A DNA stretch of 64,000 bases from Magnolia sinica (taxonomy: Eukaryota; Streptophyta; Magnoliopsida; Magnoliales; Magnoliaceae). The notes under the pieces were generated by a model. The model was not told the DNA's origin. It made no database searches and was given only the letters and a program-made list of their open reading frames with translations. The translations under genes and the position numbers were made by a program. This document shows, piece by piece, positions 35,001-47,000 of this stretch. Location of the stretch: positions 59,631,443 through 59,695,442 of the forward strand of contig NC_080585.1 in assembly GCF_029962835.1 (NCBI RefSeq). Direction: 5' to 3'. Each line of letters begins with the position of its first letter. Positions within the stretch are counted from its first letter, which is position 1.

Positions 35001-38000
35001 AGAGATGTAAAATAGCCAAACATATTCTTAGCCAATTAAAAAGACAATAAAAGTGAAATAATCAAGAGAAATAAAAGCAAAAGATTGACCTTTTCCTTTA
35101 CAATGCTAATGGTTAGATTATTTATTTATTTATAGATGGCGAGATTGCCAAAACAAGTTTGATTTTTGGGCTATTCCTGTTCCACAGCAAGGCCCATGTT
35201 TTTTGATGATTAGGAATGACGCACGTGTGCACACATGTACAACTAAAATGGATGAATCAATTCTGTTTGATAAATTGTGGCAAGTGCACATTGTAGTCTA
35301 GCCCTTCGACATACTGATGTTTCTTGGATGGCACGAGTTCCAAATGTCAAAGTGCCTTAAAGTGTTTGGCATGACAAACTCCAAAGATCTAGATAGTGGG
35401 ATACTTATGCAAATAATATAAATTTAAATAAATTGATAAATAATAATAAAAGAAAAGAAAACAATGAGGACATAAAAGTCATGAAATTTTGAACAAAATT
35501 GATGTAATCCTAGTAAAAACCAATCGGTAGTAGTATAAACTAACAGAATCAACTAAGAAACATTGAAAGTCATAGTAATCATACCAAAACTAAAATCTTG
35601 TATGTACACTTGCAATGAATGATTGAACATGACTTACTCTCCAAAAAAACTCAGTGAACCACATGCAAAGAATAAAAGCCAAAAGAACATGACTCATGAA
35701 TTGCCCATGGTACATAGTAAAATATTTTGAAAGTTTTCTGAAGACGGTTGCTCACTTTTTTGAAGTGGAGCATTGTTTTGATGGTTTTTATGTGGGGCTT
35801 TGTTGAGTTTGTAAACATTCGATGGACTCTCTATGGAGAGAATGGGCATCAATTGTATTTGGTTTTGGCTGCTCTGGATTGGTGCTCTTTTTTTTTTTCG
35901 CTATTTGTTCTTGGTTTTTGTGAGCATTGTTGGGTGATGAGAGGGTCATCTGCGCATCTCAAGTCGCTTTTTGCTTCATATCTTTTTCTAGAGCTTAATT
36001 GATGCAGGACATGGAAATTAAACATGATATGTAAGATTTCAGACTTTAGATCATACTAATTTAGAAACATTTACAAAACTTTCACATCCCACATAAAGTC
36101 AAGCATTCAATCAAGGGGAATCCACAAGGGTCCAAGCCTACACATGCTAGGGTTGGATCAATTAAATTATAGACCAAACAATGATCAAAGGAGAGTGGAT
36201 TCATTCACACATGCAAAAGATTATTTCCCCAATCAAAGGGATTCATATGTTTCAATTCGGGAAAACCTAGGGTTTCAAAACTGGAATAGAACTTGGGGAT
36301 TTGAGATGATCTAGGGTTAGGGTTATGGAAATAAGGTGAAAGAGGAGTTAAATAGAGACAAGAGGGAACCTGTGATCAGCCCGCACGTGTGGACAATAAG
36401 CAGGCCTGACGCACATGCATGGATGGCGGCCTGCACGTGTGTGGGGCCCACGAATATGGAATCGGCCAGCTAGGGCCTTGTCGGCCAGGGTTGGGCCACC
36501 TTCCCTCCAAATTTCAAGCCAAAGGATGATTGATTGAACACAGTGCTCCACCAAAGTTTCAGCCCTCCTGTAGGGCCAGCTTCTGGAAATCTGCTGTAGG
36601 GGAAAGATTAGCTGCAAACGTGGGTGGATTTGATGAGGGGATGGCTATAGGAGATGAAGAATATGGAGGGTAGGAGATGGGGGCGATTTGGGATGGGTGT
36701 GGCTTCGCACCACAGTAGTTAGTCCTTCGAAGAAGGGAGGGTTTCGCACCCAATTAGGTTTCCACAATTCAGAGAATTAGAGAAGCAGGAAAATGCAGAA
36801 TTTTATTAATCATCTTTAATGAAAAAAAACCCTATAAGGGGTTGCCTATTTATAAGAAAAACCTAAACTCCAAAAGCCGCGCCATGTGTGCATACTATTA
36901 CTTAAAGATGAAGTAATAAAAAATAACAACTAATCAATGCAATCTAAACCGTTCATGATGTTTCTAATAACGGTAATAAGCAAAGATCCAATGATGAGAT
37001 CCACATAATGATCGGGTCCATCCCAAGGAACTAAAACACAGTCCTCTGACTAGGAGGCCCTCCATGGATGTCGTCATCGATCCAGATCGAAGGTGGGGCC
37101 CTCCTCCTTGCGTACGTGCGTGTGCGCGAGATGTTCCCATCATTAATGATATGGTTATCTTCTCAAAAAAGAAAGAAAAAAGACACAATAATAATAAATC
37201 CTAGATTAAGTTGGATTCCTTTTAAATAGTTTCTTCAACATCAAGAGAATGGGGTAAAGAGTGAGAATCTTCTCCTTGACAAAAGAAATTTACAAGCAAA
37301 ACTTTAAGAGAATGTGTCCAATGTTTTGAATATTGACGATATCGGCAGATATATCCCACGATATATCTTGTATCCCACCTATGTGATACGAAACACACAG
37401 GTAGTGTCGATATATCCCACATGTTCGATTCGGTGAGCATTTTCAATTTTTGATCCCTTATTCTTTTTTGTTGAAATTATGTTTAATTAGTGTTAAATGG
37501 TTATAAATCCATTGGTTATTCATGTTTTGCACGAAAAATCATGAAGTTGGAACTTTGATTTTGATATCCATTGGTTCTTCATGTTCTCCATGTTTTTTTT
37601 TTTTTTTTTTTTCAAAAAATTCCTTCAACTAGCTGTCAATTGAGACTAATTTCGAAGTATTTACGAGTATTTGATAAAATGATCATCACATATACTCTAA
37701 TTTTAATTTTAGAATTTGAGTGTAGGTGGTTTGATTTGGGAAAAATTCAAAATTCCCCAATTTCTCCCAAATTGCTTGCAATGTTGTACTCCAAACATGA
37801 AATAAAGCATGTATGAGGGTCAAGTCCTTGATTTTTTAAGTTCTTGTCAATTTTGGAAAAATAAAAAATATTTTTAATTAAAAATTAATTAAAAAACATT
37901 AAAATATTATTATTTTTGTAAATTTCCCTTCAACCAGGTGTCAATTAAAACTAATTTCAAAGTATTAGGAGTGTTTGATGAAATGATCATCACATACACT

Positions 38001-41000
38001 CTAAGGGCCTGTTTGGGAGTGTGGATTCAGAACCCCCTAGATTTGAAATCCTCTTATTGTTTGGCACCCTGGATTCAGAATCAACTTTAATCCAAAAGTA
38101 TCTATGCATGGTGTATTTACAGGGGTTTGAATCTAATTACTAAATTAACTTTAGTATCTCTAATTAGTGAACGTATGTAATGTTTGACACAGTGGTTGTA
38201 ATAAGCCCGCTGAAATATATACTTTGCCCGAAAATAATGAAATTCCAAGTCTCGGATGGGCCACAAGCACAAGATCATGTCCGAGTGACTAACCAACGAT
38301 TTTTTAACCGTTGATTTACATGGACAATGTTTGGATGGCGGTGATCATTATATTAAAGTAATTATAGTGATGCAATTGATAATCTAATTGTTTTGGGATT
38401 ATCATTAGTGGGCCATGTGCCCAATAGATTAATAGTCTAGTAACGCACATGTTACACATGCAACTCTTAGAAGGATTTTAAATGTACGCCACCCCCCCCC
38501 CCCCCCTTTCGAGGGGATTTGAAACCCCGAGTTACTTTATGATGCCAAACAACTAGGGGATTTGAAATCCCCTCAAATCCCCCTAAATCCATGGTGGCAA
38601 ACGACCCCTAAATGTTATGCATTCAATTTGAATATAGTTGCATTAGTTCAGTTAGACAATGCATAACTTAGAACCCTATACAAAGGAAACCTATTATGTG
38701 CACTTCTTTTTTGAGATGTTATGATTTAAAAGTGTGTATTAAGGTCTTTTTTAACAATCCCTGAAGTTCAATTGAAAAATTCAACCATTTTTCCAATGTT
38801 TCCCCATTTTTTCAAAAAGTGTGATAAATTACCTAATACAGATGATATATCCCTTGTGATGACTGATACGTATCTGTATCTCAGGGATGCAACACGTAAT
38901 GTGATACCGATATTTCGAACAGTGAATGTATCTTTTTTTTTTTAAAAATAATATGAGAATGTTTGGAGACTGTGGTCACCTCACTCAAAAGTGTCGAGCA
39001 TGTGGCCCTTTTCAATGACGTCACTAAGGGCCTGTTTTTTGCGCACATAAAAATGAGTTCATCTCAGCTTAGTTAATCACAATTATGAATTAGAGATGAA
39101 TTTTTTACGGGGATTGAAAATAATTCTCATAACCAACAACTTGTGTAATTTCTAATACAGAATTACAATTAACTAAACTGAGATGAACTTATTTTTCTGA
39201 CTACCTAACAAGCCCTAAGATAGTTTTTATCGATCTTGAAGTGGTGCATCCTGTAAGGACTGTCCAAGTGTCCCCAAGTGTTTGGGAAGGCAAAAACCAG
39301 AAAGTAGATGTGTCCAGGTAACATTGTATAATATCATTTTTCTTAAATTCTAGTTCTTATTTGAGGTCTTGGAGTTTCTTATGACGCATAACCATGTTGA
39401 ATCTTTTTTTCTTTTCTTTTTTGCATGGAAAATGGTTCCATTCCTTATTTATGTCCTTTGCATGGAATTATTATAGTAGTTTCTTATATTCTGAACCTTT
39501 TCATGTGATAGAGATTATGCGGATCTCGGGCACAGTCTCAAACCAGGGATTTGGAGATTATGACAGGCTGCGTCATAGAAGCCCCAGCCCCATGGCTTCT
39601 GGAAACCTTGGCTCGAATCCCGGGGGAATGGGTTTAGGTGGATGGAATGGTCTCCCACAGGAGGTAAACAGCCATGAATGTTGTTAATTTCAACAACCGT
39701 CTTGTCTTATGCCTTCCATTTTGTTTTTGCTGGCACTCATATTTGATCTAGAGGTATTATACGATCCTCAGCCCAAGGAGTTTGAGTTTGCGGAAGTGAG
39801 GTCCAGAATTTTTGATCAGATTCCAGATCGCTGATTTCATGGATACATGGAATCCAAGGCAAAAGAAAGGAAAAGAGAACAATTACCCAATGATGATTTC
39901 CCTGAGAACTATTGAAGCATGGATTCCATTTTCGAGGTCTTGTTTGGACTGCTAGTGGAAATCACATATTCCTCTCACGATACTCACCTAGTTTCTTCTG
40001 CCAAGAATTCAAATTATGAAAAAAATGTAATGATTGCTTGGTGGAATCTGCCTTTTTCTTTGCCATTCGGCACCTTCAAGGAAAACCCTTTTTTCTTTAC
40101 CAGTGTTTTGCATGGAATCCATGGTTTCCAAACATGGCTTAAATATTTCCTAGCAAAATTTTGGCCTTTTTTTTTTTTTCAATCTCTTGAACGGGAACTG
40201 TTGCTCTAATAGTTTCTGGAGGCCACTGCTTTAGGATCTCATCAAGGAGATCTTCGTGATGGTCTATACACAGCCAACTGTTTAGATCACAAACTGTGGG
40301 CCAAACTTCTACATATTCAATGCCTGAGGATACCATGCATATCCTTTTTGAGTAATTTCTTATTTTCTTCTTTTCCCTTTCAAATTTAATCAGATGCATG
40401 TGGGTTCACTTTTGCTTACTGTTAGTGCACCTTGGACTAGATCCTGTGAAAATGCTGAATTGTTGATTTTCCAATCCCCAATGCACTGTAAAATGTGTGG
40501 CCTTCTTCATGAGTTGGCTGGCCTGATTCTTCGCTAGGACATCTATACACAGCAGGTGCCACTTGATGAACGACTCAGATGTCCTACTGATACTCCAGGT
40601 TGGTATGTTCCTCTGGTGTAGAGCTGTGTCTGACGTTGTGGGCTTAGGCAAACATCTGCTCGTTATGTTGAGCACCCACATTATCTTCAATGTCAAAGCT
40701 TCCAATTTAGGGCCACAGAAAAATCTTAGTATCCGTTTTATGCATCATGAATCCCTGCAACATCCAATGTAAAATTCTACAGTCCATATCCCTTGTAGTG
40801 GTCTGTAGTTCCGCATGGTCTTGAAGGTGGATAGAACTGTTGTATCTGCCCGACTGCTGCTATATGTTTTGAGTGATTTCAACTTCTGATGTCTTTTCTT
40901 GGAAGAAAAGTTATTTAATTATTTTTTATTTTTTATGATTTTCCATTGCTAATGCATTTAAAAGAGTGGTCTTTCTTGTTTTGGAGGAAAATGTGCCATG

Positions 41001-44000
41001 TGGATCACACATGCAAGATCCGGGCAATTCATCAGGTGGGCCTGCTGCGGTGATTGTCTGGCTCAAAATTCAGGCTGATCTACTTTCAGGTGGCCACCCA
41101 TGTATGACCAATGGTCTATATTCAATTTCCATCCCACTTGATGAGCAGATTTGCTGGTTTTCTCGGATGGGTCATATTCACAGTGGGCCCCCATTATGAT
41201 TTGTGCCACGCAAGTGTACTGTGAAAATCCTCTCCGTACTGATTTTCTGTTGAACAGTTCCTTGGTGAATTGTGTTCACCATTCTAAAGAAAGGAGAAGC
41301 CTTGCTTCATCTTATGTTTTATTTTCTATTGAAGTTTAGCGAACAACCATTGTTGAAACTAGATGTCCGCTTTGTATTTCAGCAGAGGTTAGGTGTGCCA
41401 CAGGGAATGACAATGGATTGGCAAGGAGCACCAGCAAGCCCAAGTTCATATATTGTCAAGAAGATCTTACGCTTGGAAATTCCAGTAGATAGTTATCCTC
41501 ATGTATGTTATTATCAGCTATTCATGTTGGTATTATGCAATACTTAAAGAGTTATCGTAAGCCTTCACACACCTCTTGACAAACACATGCAGATAACATA
41601 ATGCATGGCTTGGATGTCAACTGGCACATGGCCACATGTGGAGATGCTTGTGGGCTTAGTAAGACTCTACGAGTAATATGCTTGGTGAAAGATTCATATA
41701 AAGACTGACTAATTTTATTTATCATCAGTTCAATTTTGTTGGTCGGCTATTGGGTCCAAGGGGCAATTCACTGAAACGGGTGGAAGCTTCTACAGGCTGC
41801 CGTGTGTACATTAGAGGAAAAGGTTCAATAAAAGATCCAGGCAAGGTAAATACATTTTCTTTCACTTTGCTTTCACCAGATTATCATCTCAATGAGAATT
41901 TGGTGACGTTGTTTTATAGTTTTGACATCTTCTGTTTGTATTGACAAATGGTGTGCTTTGAAGTTGGATTCAGCGCCGCATTATGTGAATGGTTGAATTA
42001 AGCAGCAATAGAACATTTTTCTTTTTCCTTTTTTAGCACTTCTAATTGCTCAAAACTTTTATCTTTTTGGCATATTAGAAATATTGGCCAAACCAATTTC
42101 TTTAAGCATGACTGTTTAAAACTAAAACCAAGGAACACGTAATAAAATATTTGGAATGTAGCTACATCTTTGTGCTAATGTAAAGGATCATATGACTGTT
42201 CAAAACTAAAACCAAGGAACACATAATATAATATTTGGAATGTAGCTACATCATTGTGCTAATGTAAAGGATTATAAGCATTTTTAGAGGTAACTGAAAT
42301 GTTATTGAGAGGCCGCAAAAGTGGAAAAGAATACAAAGATCAAGAAAACAACCATGAGGACAGATCAGCATTCAAAGCTGATTTAACAAAAAGCGCCCTG
42401 TCAGAAACAGCTAATCTGACCAAATGAATGATTTCCGCAACTGAGAAGTCCTTGTTTGAAAACATCGACTGTTTCGAGCCTTCCAAATATACCAAAAGAT
42501 TCCCATTGCCACCAGTCTCTGAATGACTTTCCGACACACCCCCATGCTAGGCCCACAGAAGCCGATCAACCGACTTCGGCATGACCTAAGAAATATGAAA
42601 AATGCGAATGAATTGCTCCCAAACCTTACGGGCTAAGGGACAATGGAGGAAAAGGTGGTCAATAGATTTCATATCCCTCATACACATCAAGCAAGTGTTT
42701 GGGGGGATGAGAGATCTCCTTTGAAGATTGTCTATGGTTAGGATTCTTTTCCTTTGTGCAAGCTAGACACAAGCCACAATCCTCGAAGGAGTGCCACAAG
42801 ACCATTGAAGGTAGGGGAAGGAATGCGTTGAAGAAGGCTTAGCAATCAACTCATAAAACACGTGCAGGGAGAAAACACCGGAACTATGGGTTATCCAAAT
42901 CAACAAATCTTTGCCTTGAGGCGAAGGCAGATAAGATAAAGCTTCAGATGGTTGAGCAAGGTAAGAAATTCCTCGAATTCCCCATTCGACAGGTTCCGCC
43001 TACAAGGAGGAGACCAAACAATGGATCTGCCAATAGACAAGCAACATTTTTCCATTGTGATAGAAAAGGGTCGGGGGCAAGATGGGCCAACCCAGGAAAG
43101 CAATCCTGTAAGGATCTATCCCCACACCAAATGTCGATCTAGAAGCGAATATGATTTCCTTTTTCCAAGAGAGAAGGAAATTCCCAAACGGAAGAGATGC
43201 TCGAGGTGGCGGCTATAGCTTTCCCTACATAGGACGCATAATAAAGAGAAAAAGGCCTTATGCCCCAACTACCCGATTGAGTACCGTATTTTGGAGACAA
43301 GAAGTTCCCTCCACAACTTGCCTGCCTCGGAGCCGAACCTCTAGTTCCATTTTCCTAGAAGAGCTACATTCATAAGATCCAATCTTTTCAAACCTTCTCC
43401 TCCCTCATTAGTCGCCTTGCATACTTCTTCCAATTTAAGTAAGTTGAACTCCTTTTTATCTCCGGTCCCCTCACAGAGGAAGTCTCTTCTCAATTTCTCG
43501 AGTTTATCCAAAACTGACTTTGGGTTTTGGTTAAAATGAGTTCATTTAGTCCCAAGATGTGATTGAGAATTATGTTCAAACTGCTGCCAAGGATGGCATA
43601 ACACAGCTTAATGGTGAAATAATCTGTCAGCTGAATTGATTATTTCACCATTAAAAACCTCAAGATATTTAAAACTTAAAAGAGGGTATTATACACTGCT
43701 AAGGATATGGTTGTAAAGCACATTTGGGTTCCCAGTTTGTACAAGTAGGCCCTAGGTTCAGTAATCCAAACCGTTGATATTATGGGTTCCGTTGTTTTTG
43801 GCCCATACACCAATATCTTCCAGATGGAAAATCTAACTATGAATTGGTGGTCAATTGATAATGGTTAAAAGAAAAAACAGCGGTGGTTCACATTCAACTG
43901 AAAGAGAACTGAATATTCTATTCCTAGGATCTTCCAATATGGGGGATTTTTTTGGGGGCGCATCAACTATCTGCCCCATCTTACAATGGTTCAGATCAAG

Positions 44001-47000
44001 GGACCATAGACCCTACTTGTACACTGAAAATTCGACACTACAATTTCCCAGCCTGTGCATTAAGCTGCACTTGCATGATTCTGGCTTCATGCTTGTATTT
44101 TCTGTTTTAGTTTTCCCTCTCTCCAATTGACCGGCCATGCATCATGTGATGGTGCTTCAATTTTGTTTGATGGTGCTTCAATTTTGTTTCCTCTATACCA
44201 TGGTGTGCCATAATGGCTGTTATGTAAAGCTAACGGTGGCAACCGTTACATGTTTGTAACGACCGTAGGCCGTTACAGAAAAAATGACCCATAACGGCTG
44301 GTACAGCCCCCGTAATGGCCCGATATGACCCTCGTAAAGGCTGTAATGGCCCTATAAAGAGGTGTCGGTCGGTCTTAGAAACGGCGGCAGCGGCACGGGG
44401 AGTCAATGACCGGACGTGATGTAACCTAGGGATCACCAGGCAGCTCTTTCGGTTGGGTTATATTTCTGGGCCAGGTGAGAGGCAAGGGCCAAAAGAGAAG
44501 ATTGCCCTCCCGGTAAGGAAGAGGGGAAAAGGTGATGTCATCTATCTCGATCAGTTTCTTGAGACTGTCAGCCGATACATGTTTTTCGGGTTCATAGAAG
44601 CCTGAAAAATTAAGATTTGTGGGTGTGCAGTATATTCAACTTAAAGCGAATATTTTATAAACAAAAAAAATGAAAAAAAAAAAAGAAGTTCCCTTCACAG
44701 TAGAGGATGGTATATAATTCCTCATTAACAAAATTGACTTCTTTTAATGAGTTATATATAATATCTGGGTCATTTCACATTTGTTGTTCAAAATGGCATG
44801 TTGTTCATATTTGAGTGCAGCCGCTACCAATATCTGCCCATTTGTAATCCTTAAGAGTCCTCCAATCAGTGGCTACATAGCCATCACTTGGAGGATTTTT
44901 GCATTAACATTGACTGTTGGTTGTTGGACTTTGTTAAGTGTCCATTTTGTTTTCTCTTTAAATCCTCAATAGGCCTCCAATCAATGGCTGGGATCACCCA
45001 ACCATTGTAGTTTTGGGCATGCCTCGTCCACACTACTCTGAATGATGAAAGGTCTGATCTGGCATAAACATCACATCTACAGATATTGAATGCTTGAAAA
45101 CTAAGATAATATGATAGTACTGGATCTTCTCTCATCGTACAAATTACCTCAGCTACTGGGCTTTAATTGTGAGGCCCATCCTCTGGTGATTTGTTTATCT
45201 GCCGAACCCTGTTGGGATGAGTGACGGACCAAAAACCTCCCCCTCCATCAGACAGTCCCAGCCATCTAAGCAGTGGACTGCTGGCCATTGAATATCGAGT
45301 GCTGGGTATATTTTGCAGGCCAGTAATTAGATAGATACTGTTGTCCAGTGGGGAAGTTTTCTTCCGCATCAGCCATCCATGGTGGGGCCCATCAGATGAA
45401 CAGTATGGATCGCTGAAAGCTTTTCACCTGCACGAGGTTCCCGCCAAAGTGTTAATGCTAGCAATTCAAGCCACGTATTTTATCTCCTTGTATGTTATGT
45501 ATTGTGATCTTATATTAGCAGTGGTAGTAGTTTCTGCTGTTGTTCTTGTACTTGTAGCTCTTATGTTCCTAGATGGTCCATTTCTAACCCATTTAACAGA
45601 AATTTTCTTGATATAATTTGCTTATTTTTGTGGCATTGTTTGGACAATATGTATTTTCTTTTTTCAATGGGAGAACTTAAAGGAGCTCTGTGAAGCACAA
45701 ATGTGTCTGCAATAAAGCTCATGTACATGCCACACATGTGCCAGCATGGTTTGATAGTTCCGAGATTCAATCTACTCATCAGAACAACACTATGCTGACT
45801 CCCTAGCCCAATAATCAGGTTGATCCACTTGTCAGGTGGTCCACAGTTTGCAAAACAAATGTACGGCTCTAAAAAACTTGGATGGAATTTTCTAACCCAT
45901 CGATCTATTCCCAATATTAGGGTCCACACGACGAGTGAACAGGATTATTTTGGGAAAATATGTACAAGGTCAGACTAACCTGATGGATGCCCCCCCGCGT
46001 GCACATGCACAACATTAACAAGCACTTTTCTATGGAATTGGGATTGGTAAAAGCATATTCTCTAGGTTTTCCTCTTTTCTTCTGTTGTTTTTATTTTTTT
46101 GAATATTAGGAAAATTTCTAGATGAAGGTGATGCTTACATATTGAAAACTTGACCATGATAAAGGAGGAGAAACTAAGGGGAAGACCAGGCTATGAGCAT
46201 TTGAGCGATCCGCTGCACATCTTGGTTGAGGCTGAGTTGCCTGTCAACGTTGTTGATGCAAGGCTGAGACAGGCACAGGAAATTATAGAAGAACTGCTTA
46301 AACCAGTGGTACGTATCTCACCATTAAAGAAATACATTATTTTTGACATTCTTGACTCGGTAGATTTTTGTATTGGTCAAGTATGTTGTGTATGCTATTA
46401 AACAATTGATTGGTGCAATGTATTTAAATTGCACGTGCAGCGTAATGGTGTCAGATCTCAACTGTTGATTTGGATACTTGGCCTCCATTTCTGATTGTTG
46501 CCAATATTCTTTTCCACCATCCATCAACGGATTGCAGATTGAATGATTGAGACTCTGGACAATCAGTGAGATTTTGCTGTTGTGCCCAATCCACAGTGGG
46601 ACCCACCCATGGTTTTAGATAACAGTTTCGGGTTGCAACTCATCTGGTTCAGAAACCATTATGAATCGCTAAAACTAGTACAACTCGTCCAAAATCGGCT
46701 GCCGCCGAGCTGATACAAAATAATAATAATAGTAAATATTTAAAATTAAGAAAAAAAAACTAAAAATCTCTTCTTCTTGCTGCTTGGAGCAGGGAAAAAA
46801 AAATCATACAGAGAATGAAAAAGCATATCTTCTTGTTCTTCTCTTCTTCTCCACTCTCCTCTGCTCTTCCTTTCTTCTCTCTGCTATTTTCTACAGCTTT
46901 GAGAAATATCTATCGCCCCTACATGTCCTGTCAAATCGGTATGGTCAATGGGAACCATTGCCATGCGTCGTATCACATTGGGAATTAGCAAACCTCATAC

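Larger units (their letters stand above)
23682..39511 (+). other. intron 2, 15.8 kb, filled with transposable elements
   Basis: Donor GTGAGT at 23682 and acceptor ATGTGATAG at 39511. It holds copia remains (26043-29607), a gypsy pol fragment (32330-34830), two hAT-like elements (27115 and 37319), Harbinger-type MITEs (38005 and 39028) and GGGCCCACC-type elements. Stretches 23690-25328 and 35311-37318 contain only diffuse repeat-like sequence with no gene recognised. Confidence 0.85.

Noticed and set aside
35748..36002. Phe/Leu/Trp-rich 84-codon frame in intron 2 that resembles a membrane protein
   Set aside because: T-rich sequence gives such frames by chance; no family match or splice context.
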